Origin: Sipunculus nudus
Lineage: Eukaryota; Annelida; Sipuncula; Golfingiida; Sipunculidae
Direction of reading: 5' to 3'
Length of the DNA stretch: 64,000 nt
Assembly (NCBI GenBank): GCA_026874595.1
Contig: CM049306.1
Coordinates: forward strand, 7,005,519-7,069,518
Shown one piece after another: positions 23,173-34,672 of the stretch. Numbering within the stretch: the first letter of the stretch is position 1; every line of letters starts with the position of its first letter. A program made the position numbers and the translations under genes. The notes beneath the pieces were generated by a model, which was not told the DNA's origin, made no database searches, and was given only the letters and a program-made list of their open reading frames with translations.

Positions 23173-26100
23173 TTATGCCCCCGCCACAAAGTGGCCGGGG
23201 CATATAGTATTACCCATGTCTGTCATTCCGTCCTTCCGTCATTCCGAAATCAAACAGTTGTACGGGCTTTTTTTCGCAATGCCTGCAGATATTGGCCTGA
23301 TTTTTGGTGTGTGGGCAGATATAGACCAGTTACAGATCGAGTTCGCGTTTCGTCCCGGTTGACCTATTTTTGACTGTTTACGGCTCCTAAACTTAGAAAA
23401 TTTCATGAAAAATAGAAATATTCATGACAGATACACATGTACTGACTTTTTTTCGCAATGCCTGCAGATATTGACCTGATTTTTGGTGTGTGAGCAGATA
23501 TAGACCAGTTACAGATCGAGTTCACGTTTTGTCCTGGTTGACCTACTTTTGACCGTTTTACGGCTCCTGAACATAGAAAATTTCATGAAAAATATGAAAT
23601 TTCATGACAGATACACATGTACAGACTTTTTTTCGCAGTGCCTGCAGATATTGGCCTGATTTTTGGTGTGTGGGCAGATATTGACCAGTTACAGATGGAG
23701 TTCGCATTTCGTCCAGGTTGACCTACTTTTGACTGTTTTACGGCTCCTAAACTTAGAAATTTTCATGAAAAATAGAAATATTCATGACAGATACACATGT
23801 ACGGACTTTTTTTTCCCAATGCCTTCAGATATTGGCCTGATTTTTGGTGTGTGGGCAGATATAGACCAGTTACAGATCAAGTTCGCGTTTCGTCCTGGTT
23901 GACCTACTTTTGACCGTTTTACAGCTCCTGAACATAGAAAATTTCATGAAAAATATGAAATTTCATGACAAATATACATGTACGGACTTTTTTTCACAGT
24001 GCCTGCAGATATTGGCCTGATTTTTGGTGTGTGGGCAGATATAGACCAGTTACAGATCGAGTTAGCGTTTCGTCCTGGTTGACCTACTTTTGACTGTTTA
24101 CGGCTCCTAAACTTAGAAAATTTCATGAAAAATAGAAATATTCATGACAGATACACATGTACTGACTTTTTTTCGCAATGCCTGCAGATATTGACCTGAT
24201 TTTTGGTGTGTGAGCAGATATAGACCAGTTACAGATCGAGTTCACGTTTTGTCCTGGTTGACCTACTTTTGACCGTTTTACGGCTCCTGAACATAGAAAA
24301 TTTCATGAAAAATATGAAATTTCATGACAGATACACATGTACGGACTTTTTTTTCCCAATGCCTTCAGATATTGGCCTGATTTTTGGTGGGTGGGCAGAT
24401 ATAGACCAGTTACAGATCAAGTTCGCGTTTCGTCCTGGTTGACCTACTTTTGACCGTTTTACAGCTCCTGAACATAGAAAATTTCATGAAAAATATGAAA
24501 TTTCATGACAAATATACATGTACGGACTTTTTTTCACAGTGCCTGCAGATATTGGCCTGATTTTTGGTGTGTGGGCAGATATAGACCAGTTACAGATCGA
24601 GTTCGCGTTTCGTCCTGGTTGACCTACTTTTGACTGTTTTACGGCTCCTGAACATAGAAAATTTCATGAAAAATATGAAATTTCATGACAAATACACATG
24701 TACGGACTTTTTTCGCAATGCCTGCAGATATTGGCCTGATTTTTGGTGTGTGGGCAGATATAGACCAGTTACAGATCAAGTTCACGTTTTGTCCCAGTTG
24801 ACCTATTTTTGACCGTTTGACGGTGCTCTAACATAGAAATTTTCATAAAAAGGTGCACATGTACGGACTTTTTTTCGCAGTGCCTGCAGATACGGGCCTG
24901 ATTTTTGGTGTGTAGGCAGATAATGACCAGTTACAGATCGAGTTCTTGTTTTGTCTCAGTTGACCTACTTTTGACCATTTGACTGCTCCTGAACATAGAA
25001 AGTTTCAGGAAAAATATAAATTTTCATAACAAATGCATATGTACTGACTTTTTTTCCTCAATGCCTGCAGATACCACCCTGATTTTTTTTGTGTTGGCAG
25101 ATAATGACAGTTACAGATCGAGTTCTTGTTTTGTCCTGGTTTACCTACTTTTGACCGTTTTACGGCTCCTGAACATAGAAAATTTCATGTAAAATATATA
25201 TTTTCATGACAAATACACTTGTACAGACTTTTTTTCGCAGTGCCTGCAGATATTGGCCTGATTTTTGGTGTGTGGGCAGATATAGACCAGTTACAGATAG
25301 AGTTCGCGTTTTGTCCCAGTTGGCCTACTTTTGACCGTTTTACGGCTCCTGAACTTAAAAAATTTCATGAAAAATATGAAATATTCATGACAAATCCACA
25401 TGTACGGACTTTTTTTCGCAATGCCTGCAGATATTGGCCTGATTTTTGGTGTGTGGGCAGATATAGACCAGTTACAGATGGAGTTCACGTTTTGTCCCAG
25501 TTGACCTATTTTTGTCCGTTTGACGGTGCTCTAACATAGAAATTTTAATAAAAAGGTGCACATGTACGGACTTTTTTTCGCAGTGCCTGCAGATACGGGC
25601 CTGATTTTTGGTGTGTAGGCAGATAATGACCAGTTACAGATCGAGTTCTTGTTTTGTCTCAGTTGACCTACTTTTGACCATTTGACTGCTCCTGAACATA
25701 GAAAGTTTCATGAAAAATATAAATTTTCATAACAAATGCATATGTACTGACTTTTTTTCCTCAATGCCTGCAGATACCACCCTGATTTTTTTTGTGTTGG
25801 CAGATAATGACAGTTACAGATCGAGTTGGCGTTTCATCCCGGTTGACCTACTTTTGATTGTTTTACGGCTCCTAAACATAGAAAATTTCATGAAAGACAG
25901 AAATTTTTATTGAAACTGCACCTGTATGGACTTGTTTTCACAAAAATATGAAATTTCATGACAAATACACATGTACAGACTTTTTTTCGCAGTGCCTGCA
26001 GATATTGGCCTGATTTTTGGTGTGTGGGCAGATATAGACCAGTTACAGATAGAGTTCGGGTTTTGTCCCAGTTGGCCTACTTTTGACCGTTTTACGGCTC

Positions 26101-26363
26101 CTGAACTTAAAAAATTTCATGAAAAATATGAAATTTCATGACAAATCCACATGTACGGACTTTTTTTCGCAATGCCTGCATATCCTGGCATGATTTTTGG
26201 TGTGTTGCTTGATAATGACCCGTTACAAATCGAGTTTGCATTTTGCCCTTGTTGACCTACTTTTGACCATACGACATCTCCTTAACTTAAAAATTTTCCA
26301 AATTTTACAAATGTTTCTAATTTGCCCAAGGCGGGGGCATTCGTGTCGTTCCGACACATCTAG
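23173..26363 (+). mobile_element. Helentron/HINE-like family D element with about 180-bp satellite core
   Basis: The 5' end TTATGCCCCCGCCACAAAG is followed by the inverted partner GTGGCCGGGGCATATAG. The 3' end carries GGCGGGGGCATTC, the hairpin GTGTCGTTCCGACAC and ATCTAG before T, a canonical Helitron terminus. The core is about 17 units of about 180 bp built on CCTGCAGATATTGGCCTGAT and GGTTGACCTACTTTTGACCG, with clear higher-order duplications. It contains no GGTGGCGCCACC and no replication-helicase ORF. Confidence 0.8.
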
Positions 26364-26481
26364 TTCAAATTTAACTTAATTTTTCACCCATATGTAAACT
26401 AGTCCAGCACTAGCAGAAATGCGGGGCTCTCTGAGGACCATTGTCCGACCACATCAAGTTCTCCTCATTATGTCCCTTTAA

Positions 26482-26580
26482 TGGTTTGCCCAGTTCTGGT
26501 GGGCTGTTAAATCGGGCAGGCAATGGAAGGCTGTGAAGCCTTGCAGTCACCAATTTGCAAAGCTCTGGTTGGCTGTGGGG
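26482..26580. repeat. 42-bp minisatellite, right part
   Basis: Contains TGTGAAGCCTTGCAGTCACC and AGCTCTGGTTGGCTGTG, the same unit as 20931-21211, separated from it by the TTAA element. Confidence 0.75.
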
Positions 26581-26976
26581 TCATAATCTCAAGTTGCATA
26601 AAAAACCTGTCAGTTACATAATCTTAACATTCGAAAGATTACTGGAATTATATATATATTTTTTTTTAAATCATTAAGGAACTAGCACTGTTGATGGTTA
26701 AGCACATGAGTATGAATTATGATTCTTGGTGAAAAGAACTAGAATCTAGCTTAAGTTATTTGGATGATCAAACAATATTTTGACTAACTCTTAATCAACT
26801 TCAGTGTAGTCATGGAAATGTGATATCAGATGGCTTTCCATCTGTCAGAAGCATCCCTTGTTTCAGGTAAATTCAATATACATGTATTAACTTATTTAGT
26901 GGTAAATTACAACATTCTACACACTGACCTTTTATCAGTATCTTCAAGATTAACATACTTTACAGTTACTTAATTT

Positions 26977-29274
26977 TTAGCGAACCCGTGAGCTTATGCG
27001 ATGGCACAGCGTCCGTCTGCCGTCCAGGGCTGGCTTTCCGCCGTCCATGGCTGTAAGTCAGAAACCATCGGAGCTAGCAGGTCCAAATTACATGTAAGAA
27101 TTAGTCACATGTAAAACTTAGTGCCCTGGAGCTTATTATTGGGTATCTGCATTAATTAAGATTTTATAAAGGAAAAGCTTAAAAACCTTTAAAAATCTCT
27201 GAAACTGTCCAGCCAAATTGTCCAATATTTCACAGAAATGTTACTTGGAACAATCTCTTTCAAGTTTTTTTGAATGGTTTCAATTCGATGATTTTTCATC
27301 GAGTTACAGGAAGTTGAACTTAGTCATCTGTGCTAAAAAAGCATACTAAACTTAAAATCTCAGAAAAAGCTGGAGCTGTCATCACCAAATTTTATGTCAA
27401 TGTTTGTCAAATAAGTCATATCTGAAAAGTGTTGGTGGCGCCACCTACATTGATCTGTTTTTTACAAGCAAAAATGTAAGTTTAGACTCTTCTAGCTTAT
27501 ACACTGTTTTTTTAAAGAAACTGTTTAGCTGATTGGTTTAAACTTTACAAGAATTATTCTATGGTAGGGTTCTTCCAGTTTTATAAGAATAGATTTGGTA
27601 AATGCAGCTTTAAAAAGCAGTGTTGCCAATTGAAAAAGGCTTTCTGTGTTTTAAAACAGATTTGACAACATGCCCAGTTTCAGCAGCCAAGTCAAGAGGT
27701 CACTCGGTACAACCAGGTGGGGTCCAGACATCACCATGGTAAAGGACCTGGCTCTGTCTGGTGTGTAGACAATGTGTCTAGATATCTAGACACAGTGTCT
27801 AGAAGTCTGTGTAGATGCAGAATGCCCAGATTAGAATTATTGGAACTATATCTTTCAACTGTTTGAAAAAACTTGGTTTGCATTTTTAGCAAATCCGTGA
27901 GCTAATGCAATGGTGTTGCGTAGTCCGCCTTCTGTCCTCCATTGTCTGTTGTGCATCATAGCTATCTCAAAAAGGGCAGGAGCTAGCATCACCAATTTTT
28001 TTGCAAAAACTTTGTCATCTAAAAAATTCTATTTGATTTTGCTTATTTCTTGGCTAACTGCATTTTCTTAGATTTTATAGGGAAGAAGCTAAAAAACATT
28101 AAAAATGTTCTACTCCGAAACCATGCTGCCAAATTGTCCATTCAACTGTTCCAATAATCCTCCCTGGTAAAAAGAACATATCCGAAATATCCTGACTGAT
28201 ACATCCTCGTTGTATCCACCAAAACATAGTTTTGCGGATACTATGTTTTCAGTCAGACGCCGCTGCCGCTTAGGTTTCCAGAGAACTCCTCAGTAACCAC
28301 TCGGCAGAATTTTTTTAAATTTTCAGAATTATGATCGGGTCATTTGTGAACTGCAGTGTCCTCATTTTTGGTTGACCTCTGTACTTTCCTCTCTGCCCAG
28401 CGTCCATTTGTGCGTCTGTTTCCACCCATAAACCCACATATCTCAAGAACCGTTTGACTGATCAGCCTAAAAATGTAGCCCTTGGATAGCTTTATAACAT
28501 ACACTAAAAATGGTGGCGCCACCTGCAACCATTTTTGCACAGCATCGATCTGTTCATCAGCCTTGGGATAAAATTACTCGTATTATCTCGGCAGTGGTTG
28601 GACTAATCCACCTGAAATTTTGCAGGTTTATACATCCTAGACTGCTTTTCATGATTTTATGACAGATGGCGCCAGCTTCATTCACATTTATGCTGCAGAC
28701 ATCCAAGCTCATATCTCGGGAACCGTTTGACTGATTGGGCCAGAATTTTGCATGTGTATAGATCTCACACAGCTCTTTATCATACGCAACACTGGTGATT
28801 CCACCTGCAACTATTTTTGCACAGCATCCGTCTGTTTGTCTGCCTTGTGATTAAAACTCATATCTCGTCAGTACTTTGACATATCTGCCTAAAATTTTGC
28901 ATATGTATACATCTTGGACAGCTTTCTGGGTTTTGTGGTAGGTGGCGCAACCTACATACACATTTCGGCTGTAGACATCCATGCTAATATGCAACACACT
29001 TCACTCTATTTCCCCTTGCCACTCAATCCATGCCTCACTTCACTCGTCCCACTCTGATTTCAGCGGATACATGTAGTCGCTTGTCGACTACCCGTATCCT
29101 AGTTTTAAATTGTCCTAGTCCAAAACTTGCAGGTCTGAAACATCCATTTTGCTGAAATCATAATACTAAGGTAGATGCAGGGCATAAGCGGAGCAATATT
29201 AAATTTAAACAAATAATCCTCCATTCTTACTTCTAAACTTTGCACAGGTTCGCATTAGGCCTGTAGGCCTTGTT
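26977..29274 (+). mobile_element. Helitron-like family C element, composite
   Basis: Two 5' ends are present: TTAGCGAACCCGTGAGCTTA at 26977 and the related TTAGCAAATCCGTGAGCTAA at 27885. A 3' end at 29247-29274 has GGTTCGC (inverse of GCGAACC), the hairpin AGGCCTGTAGGCCT and the tail TTGTT. GGTGGCGCCACC occurs once, at 27434, preceded by the same ATCTC...AAATTTT module as in families A and B. A family B element (28211-29103) is nested inside. Whether the 3' end belongs to the first or second 5' end is unclear. Confidence 0.6.
28211..29103 (+). mobile_element. Helentron/HINE-like family B element, copy 3
   Basis: Starts TGTATCCACCAAAACATAG, ends with hairpin GTAGTCGCTTGTCGACTAC and CCGTATCCTAG before T. 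It is shorter than the other copies because its core has fewer units. One exact GGTGGCGCCACC lies at 28512, with decayed versions near 28672 and 28946. Confidence 0.75.
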
Positions 29275-29684
29275 ATAAGTTTTTCCTAAAATCCATTTGC
29301 AGACATATCAGTTTCTGTCAGCCAAAGGGTGTGGATTGAATTTTATATTCACAGAGAATTTCCCTAATCTCATGTAAGTTGGAAATCTAGGCATGTTTTA
29401 AACCATACCATAATATTATTGTTGACATAATTATGATTTCTGACCCATCAGACTTAAAATTGTTATCAGTAATACAAATAGTATAGTTTGATATAGTTTG
29501 GATGTAAGAATACCTTTTAACAGTTCAAGTTAAATGTTAAACCTCTCAGTCGTTTTCATTCACAATTTAAACCATGCATAGTGGAAAAGGTACATGTGAG
29601 ACAAAAATAAAGAAAAGGTACGACACCAACATGGGGATAACAGTAAACGATATGTATGCACCATTACTTAAATGTTCACTTAAA

Positions 29685-29687
<3 letters not shown>

Positions 29688-29725
<38 letters not shown>
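29688..29725. repeat. (TA)n microsatellite
   Basis: A TA run that continues at 29926-29966 on the other side of a 200-bp MITE, so the MITE inserted into a pre-existing microsatellite. Confidence 0.95.
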
Positions 29726-29728
<3 letters not shown>

Positions 29729-29922
29729 GGGCGGATCTAGGATTTTGGCAAGGGAGGGGTTTATGGTTACACCAAGGGACTAATGATACCCTTTAAAAGG
29801 TCCACAAAACCTGACGGAGGGGTTTAGCCTTAAAAAACCGGGGAAAACACTGCAAAAAAAGGTAATTTTCTCTCGCGACGGGGGGGTTTAAACCCCCTAA
29901 ACCCCCCCCTCTGGATCCGCCA

Positions 29923-29925
<3 letters not shown>
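29726..29925. mobile_element. 200-bp hAT-like MITE inside an AT microsatellite
   Basis: Bounded by CAGGGGCGGATCTAGGAT and the inverted CTGGATCCGCCACTG. TIRs starting CAGGG and the small size fit a hAT-type MITE. The target duplication lies in TA repeat and cannot be measured. The interior is G- and C-rich with no ORF. Confidence 0.7.

Positions 29926-29966
<41 letters not shown>
29926..29966. repeat. (TA)n microsatellite, right half
   Basis: Continuation of the TA run interrupted by the MITE at 29726-29925. Confidence 0.95.
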
Positions 29967-30188
29967 CGATTTCTCCCTCCTCTTTTCTTTCTTTCATTCA
30001 GCCATTCTGTCCACCTGGCTTGTTAATGACTTCATGGTTAGTTGATTATTGATATGCTCAATCAGGGGTTTACCCAACTTACTTTGCAATCAAAGGTTAT
30101 TGTATGATGGCAGTAATCACAGCCAACAAGATCACAAAGACGGCAATTTAACTTTGATCAATACCAAGATAAACGGATCAATACCAAA

Positions 30189-30248
<60 letters not shown>

Positions 30249-30477
30249 GTTCTGATTTCTCCCTCTTCTTTTCTTTCGTTCATTCAGCCATTCTGTCCAC
30301 CTGGCTTGTTAATGACTTCATGGTTAGTTGATTATGGATATGCTCAAACAGGGGTTTACCGAACTTACTATGCAATCAAAGGTCATTGTTATGACGGCAG
30401 TAATCACAGCCAACAAGATCACAAAGACGGCAATTAGACTTTGATCAATACCGAGACAAACGGATCTATACCGAGGT
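29967..30477. repeat. direct duplication of about 225 bp around an AT microsatellite
   Basis: The block starting CCGATTTCTCCCTCCTCTTT at 29967-30191 recurs at about 30249-30477 with roughly 90-95% identity by eye. A TA run (30192-30243) lies between the two copies. Confidence 0.85.
30192..30243. repeat. (TA)n microsatellite
   Basis: TA run between the duplicated blocks. Confidence 0.95.
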
Positions 30478-30986
30478 AAATTTAACGGTGACAATTTCTC
30501 ATTTTATATGTTATTTCTTGATTCATTTATATAAATACTACAGCGTATTATAAAAAAAAATATGAACACCGATTATATTTGGCTCCTACAACGTTTATTG
30601 CCTCCATTTATTTGGCGTGACCACCACAGGATAATGGTTCAGCACCTTTTATTTAACCATCTATAATTTTTTTATAAGTCATATACAAAGATAATTTTAT
30701 GATATCAGGGCTACACGAAGATTTGTTTCACAAGAAAGGACGGTCCATGCCGAGGCCTAGCCCCAATATTTTTTTTGGGGTATGTTAATGCGGCCTTCAG
30801 GAAACAGTTGAAATGAACGAACACATAAGCTTACGAAAATTAATAATTAGAGGAGACATAACACCTGGCCATGCATTTTCTATTGTGTGTTAAATACATA
30901 TAATTTGTGGAAAATGTTAAAAAATCATATGGATTATTATACAGATATTGTTTCAGGAATAAGCATGGTTTTAATTTTTATATACA

Positions 30987-30990
<4 letters not shown>

Positions 30991-31067
<77 letters not shown>
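30991..31067. repeat. (TA)n microsatellite, the longest here
   Basis: About 77 bp of perfect TA. The tyrosine/isoleucine ORFs over it are artefacts. Confidence 0.95.
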
Positions 31068-31069
<2 letters not shown>

Positions 31070-31189
31070 TACCACGACTAAGGAACTTCTCCAATTCGAG
31101 TGGCTCATCAAGTGAGGGGATATTACAATCCAGAAGAGATAACTACGGGAAGGTTGTTTTCTGAGGGGTTTCGCGAGGCCAGTATCGGA

Positions 31190-31372
31190 CCCGATGCCCT
31201 GGGCCGAGTGTCTCTGGGGGCGGCCACCGGACGGGGCCGAGTGTAGCTGGGTCCTGCTGACTAGGGGCCGATTGTCTCTGGGGCCGAGCGTCTCAGGGGC
31301 CGAGTGTCTCTGGGGCCGAGAGTCGCTGGGGCCGAGTGTCTCTGGGCCGAGTGTCTCTGGGGCCGAGAGTTC
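31190..31372. repeat. GC-rich minisatellite of about 17-bp units
   Basis: Repeats of GGGGCCGAGTGTCTCTG with variants, about nine copies, strikingly GC-rich against AT-rich surroundings. The 64-codon ORF over it (repeating GPSVSGAE-like motifs) follows from the repeat. Confidence 0.85.
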
Positions 31373-32020
31373 CTGTTACTGTAAATAAATGTTCAAATTG
31401 AAATCAAAAGTTTATTAGTTATCTAAGAGACATTCATACTGCTCTCCAGGCTTTTTACAGATGTTATATAGAAAACACCAGATACAACAAATAAAATACT
31501 GAAAACCTGTAAAATCATTTGACTTCCATGTTATCTGTGTAAGACTCATCAATATTTTTTCTGTTTATGGCAACAAAAATAGCAAAGTTAAGTAAAAGAC
31601 AGTCAGTAAATTAAAGTTATATTTTATACTTTTAAAACAAACAAGAATGCTGTATTTTTTTTTAAATTCAGAAATCTTTATTTAGTGTTGGTTGTTTGAT
31701 CAAATTTTGCTGTTTGTTAACAGTTAAGTTAAAGAAAGAGTAAATTAAAGTTAAATACAAGTTTATGTAGTCAATTATTATATAGAAAACTTCAAGAAAT
31801 CCTTATTTTGTGTGGTTTGATAAAATATGCATATTTATGACAACAAAAATAGAAAAGTTCAAAAAAGAGTAAATTAGAGTTATATTATATATTATTGTTA
31901 CCAACAAGAGGGTTTCTTGACAGAAAACTTCCAGAAATCCTTGTTTTGCTTAGTTGAAAACGGCTCACAACCAAGGGCGCCACCTGCCTGTGCCCTGGAG
32001 AAATGTTGAAGCATAAAATT

Positions 32021-32084
32021 AGACTGGTACCCCGCTCTATTACGCACCGCTGCTCTAGGCCATAATAGAGCAGGGTACCAGTCT
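32021..32084. mobile_element. 64-bp palindromic MITE with 11-bp target duplication
   Basis: Two 22-nt arms (AGACTGGTACCCCGCTCTAT... and its inverse, one mismatch) surround a 20-nt spacer. AGCATAAAATT is duplicated at 32010-32020 and 32085-32095. Arms and spacer match the outer part of the 548-bp element at 21212-21759, so this is an internal deletion derivative. Confidence 0.9.
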
Positions 32085-32110
32085 AGCATAAAATTTGATG
32101 GCAACGCCCT

Positions 32111-32655
32111 CTATAGTCCGTTTCATCCCCTCATGTCCACCTGTTTTTTCCTATGAAAATTTTTATTAGGTACATTTCAAGGGAAACAATTATACTGTAG
32201 AGGAGAGGATTACAGAACCTAATTTTCAACTAGGTAACTAGATTCCTACCTTATGCCATATTTGAGTAACAGAATTTTCTGAAAATATGAGAAATCAGTC
32301 TACATTTTACAACATATCAGACCCACTTATGGCGGTCAAGGTCATTGGTCACATGCAAAAAGAGCCTCCACTGACAGCTGCTGATTGGATGATCTCATGT
32401 AAACATTCTAAAAAATATAACCAGCTAAAACAAAGATGGCTGCTTATGGAGGAACATATCATAATCTGCCAGATCATGGTGAAGAGACTATAATGTTGTG
32501 AAACATAAACAGGGGATTTATTGTAAAATTCTTAATTGCCATATTAGGTTGTCACTTACATATGATGTTTTCTTGGAAATTATTGAAAAATATAAACTTT
32601 TAAGAAAATCAGCTACAAAAAACAGGTGGACAGCAGGTGGTGAAACGGACTATAG
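32111..32655. mobile_element. 545-bp MITE (CTATAGTCCGTTTCA ends)
   Basis: The left end CTATAGTCCGTTTCA followed by TGTCCACCTGTTTTTT is repeated inverted at the right end (AAAAACAGGTGGACAGC, then TGAAACGGACTATAG), TIRs of about 38 bp with mismatches. A TA duplication within the terminal TATA is possible. The 68-codon ORF inside has no recognisable domain. Confidence 0.75.
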
Positions 32656-32839
32656 TGAAAAAAAAACTATGTTTTGAGAGTTACTTTAATAAGTTTTCAA
32701 ATTATTCGAATTTTACTTTTCATATTATCCCGTCTTGAAAGTCATTAAATTTATATGATTTTAAAATACTTCAGCTGAATGTGTCTGGTATTTTCAACAA
32801 ATTACTGAATACTGTACCTCATGAGTTTTTATGTTTTCT

Positions 32840-32942
32840 CCGATCTGCTCAAAACCCGTCCGTGAATTAGTGTAAGTCGTAAAGCCGTGATCTGATGCGG
32901 TACGAGTGTGGCGCTGGAATAAAAACAGATGAGACGAGACGG
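32840..32942 (+). other. candidate CpG-richer untranslated first exon
   Basis: A stretch unusually rich in CpG for this window (CCGTCCGTG, GCGGTACGAG, GGCGCTGG, ACGAGACGG) ends in a strong donor, ACGG/GTAAGTACTG. A second good donor, TTCAG/GTAAGTAACT, follows at 33257. Both could be alternative 5' exons of the + strand gene whose start codon lies at 60048. No TATA box or transcript evidence is available. Confidence 0.3.
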
Positions 32943-33257
32943 GTAAGTACTGTATATTAACCTCTAAATATCCAGTACCATAAACTTGTATTTACTGTTG
33001 TGCATGCATGTATTCTTTCATTAACCACGAAGTAAAAGTAGCCGTGAGAATGCTTTAGAAGTGTAATTCTGCCTCCCAACTCGATCTGCTGTTCGACTGC
33101 AGTAATCCCATTTACCCAGCGTACCATAGGCCAAACTGAGTTCCTCTGTGATGGTGAATACAGAGGGGTCGTGTGCCACGGGTAACCATTGGTGTTATCT
33201 GACTTATCAGTTCATATACTGAATGTTTTGATGACTTAGGATTACATAGAAGTTCAG

Positions 33258-34672
33258 GTAAGTAACTGCCAGACTCATCATGAATGCCACCATGCTTTTT
33301 ACATTATAGTTTCAATGGTGTACACAGGGGCCAGACTTTGCATCATATTTCTCTTCAGATAACTTCAAAAGAGTTCTAATTAAATTTTCAGTTATGTTCT
33401 TCACAAAGGTGGAAATGTCATATAAATAATGCAATCTTGTGTCAACTCATGTCACTTGTGGCAGAAGTCACCAATGGCGATGCAACAGTTTCCAAGTCTG
33501 TTGCGTTACTGGCCCTCCAAGGGTTAATTGGGATTATAGTCCAAAACAATGGATCTGTTACTCTTAGAAAGGAAATTTAAATAATATATTTCATAATGTT
33601 GTATGTTGAAAGGCCTGTAATAAAAAAATAACCATTCTGAAAAGCATGAAGCACCTGTAACATCAATAAATGATTTATTTTTCCAAAGAGAATTGAAGCA
33701 TAAACAGCCTGATAGACATCTTGTATTTGGCGTCAGTCCTGTATAATGCATCAGGTCTGTGTACTATTATGTACATATCTCCACTTCCTGGGACCAAAAT
33801 AGTGCTGTGAATAAGACAGTAGTGTTTTTCACTGGTCAAATATTCAATACAGACATATGTATTGAACATTAATCAATTAATATATAAATGGCATTGTTGT
33901 GTATAGAGTGTTATTATCATAGTTAACTTCAGGGGCAATCTATGGAATCCACATTGTGCCAATTACTGAAAAAAGCAACTGAGTCATCCATTCTTATGGG
34001 CTGTTGTGGCAGTAACATAGACATCACAAATGGCAGCAGTGTTTGCTTATTAATAGACTGCAACACACAACACTTGTGATTATCATTATTTCATATTATT
34101 ATAATACAATTAATATGGCACAGATATATTCAACAGATGATTATATGTCAAATGATGCTGTTTTTGCTTCAAATTTGAGGAAAGTTTCATTACCAATACA
34201 GAAAACACTCATTTTTTTAGGACAATTATCAGACTGCCTTGGAGATCAGTGTTATTGTACATGGAGTGCTGTGTGCTAGTGTTGTTTATCAATTGTAATC
34301 TTAAATGACTCCTAACAGACTTCACTCACCTGGAAGGTGTACAGATAAATAACTACTCTGAAAGAGTAGAACTTGAAAGAGGCTGTAGATAGAAATGCCA
34401 GATAAAGATAGACTTTTATAGAATGGTGGGCTGTGTGAAGATAATATCTGAAACCTGTGTAAATGTTCCAAGTGTGAGAGAGAGACATACCTGTTATCTT
34501 GTTGGTCTGTAGAATATTCCCTGTGCAGCTTTTGTTTGCCACATTGGTTTAGTGCCAGTAATAAAACTTTCCAAAAATTATATATTAGTGATTTTCAATA
34601 AGTGGCTATAAGCAGTAATAATAAGGAAAACAAATGCACAAAAGGGATATTTTCAAAAGAAACCAGAATAAA
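33258..34672. other. no gene seen
   Basis: AT-rich sequence with only short ORFs on both strands and no element ends recognised. Confidence 0.5.

Larger units (their letters stand above)
21803..26481. mobile_element. TTAA-flanked element hosting a family D insertion
   Basis: The left edge is TTAAAGGGGC and the right edge GTCCCTTTAA. The 42-bp minisatellite continues on both sides (CCTTGCAG before, TGGTTTGCCCAG after), which fixes the boundaries and gives a TTAA target site as in piggyBac or Kolobok-type elements. TIRs are short (about 10 bp). Inside are a tandem array (22110-23060) and the complete family D element (23173-26363). Without the latter the element would be about 1.5 kb. No transposase found. 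Confidence 0.65.

Noticed and set aside
23119-25913. Repeated ORFs containing FRNACRYWPDFWCVGRYRP-like peptides
   Set aside because: The peptide repeats because the 180-bp DNA unit repeats; frames break between units and no start or domain is consistent.
30887-31164. ORFs rich in Ile-Tyr
   Set aside because: They translate TA microsatellites, as do those at 15854-16060, 29574-29783 and 30049-30255.
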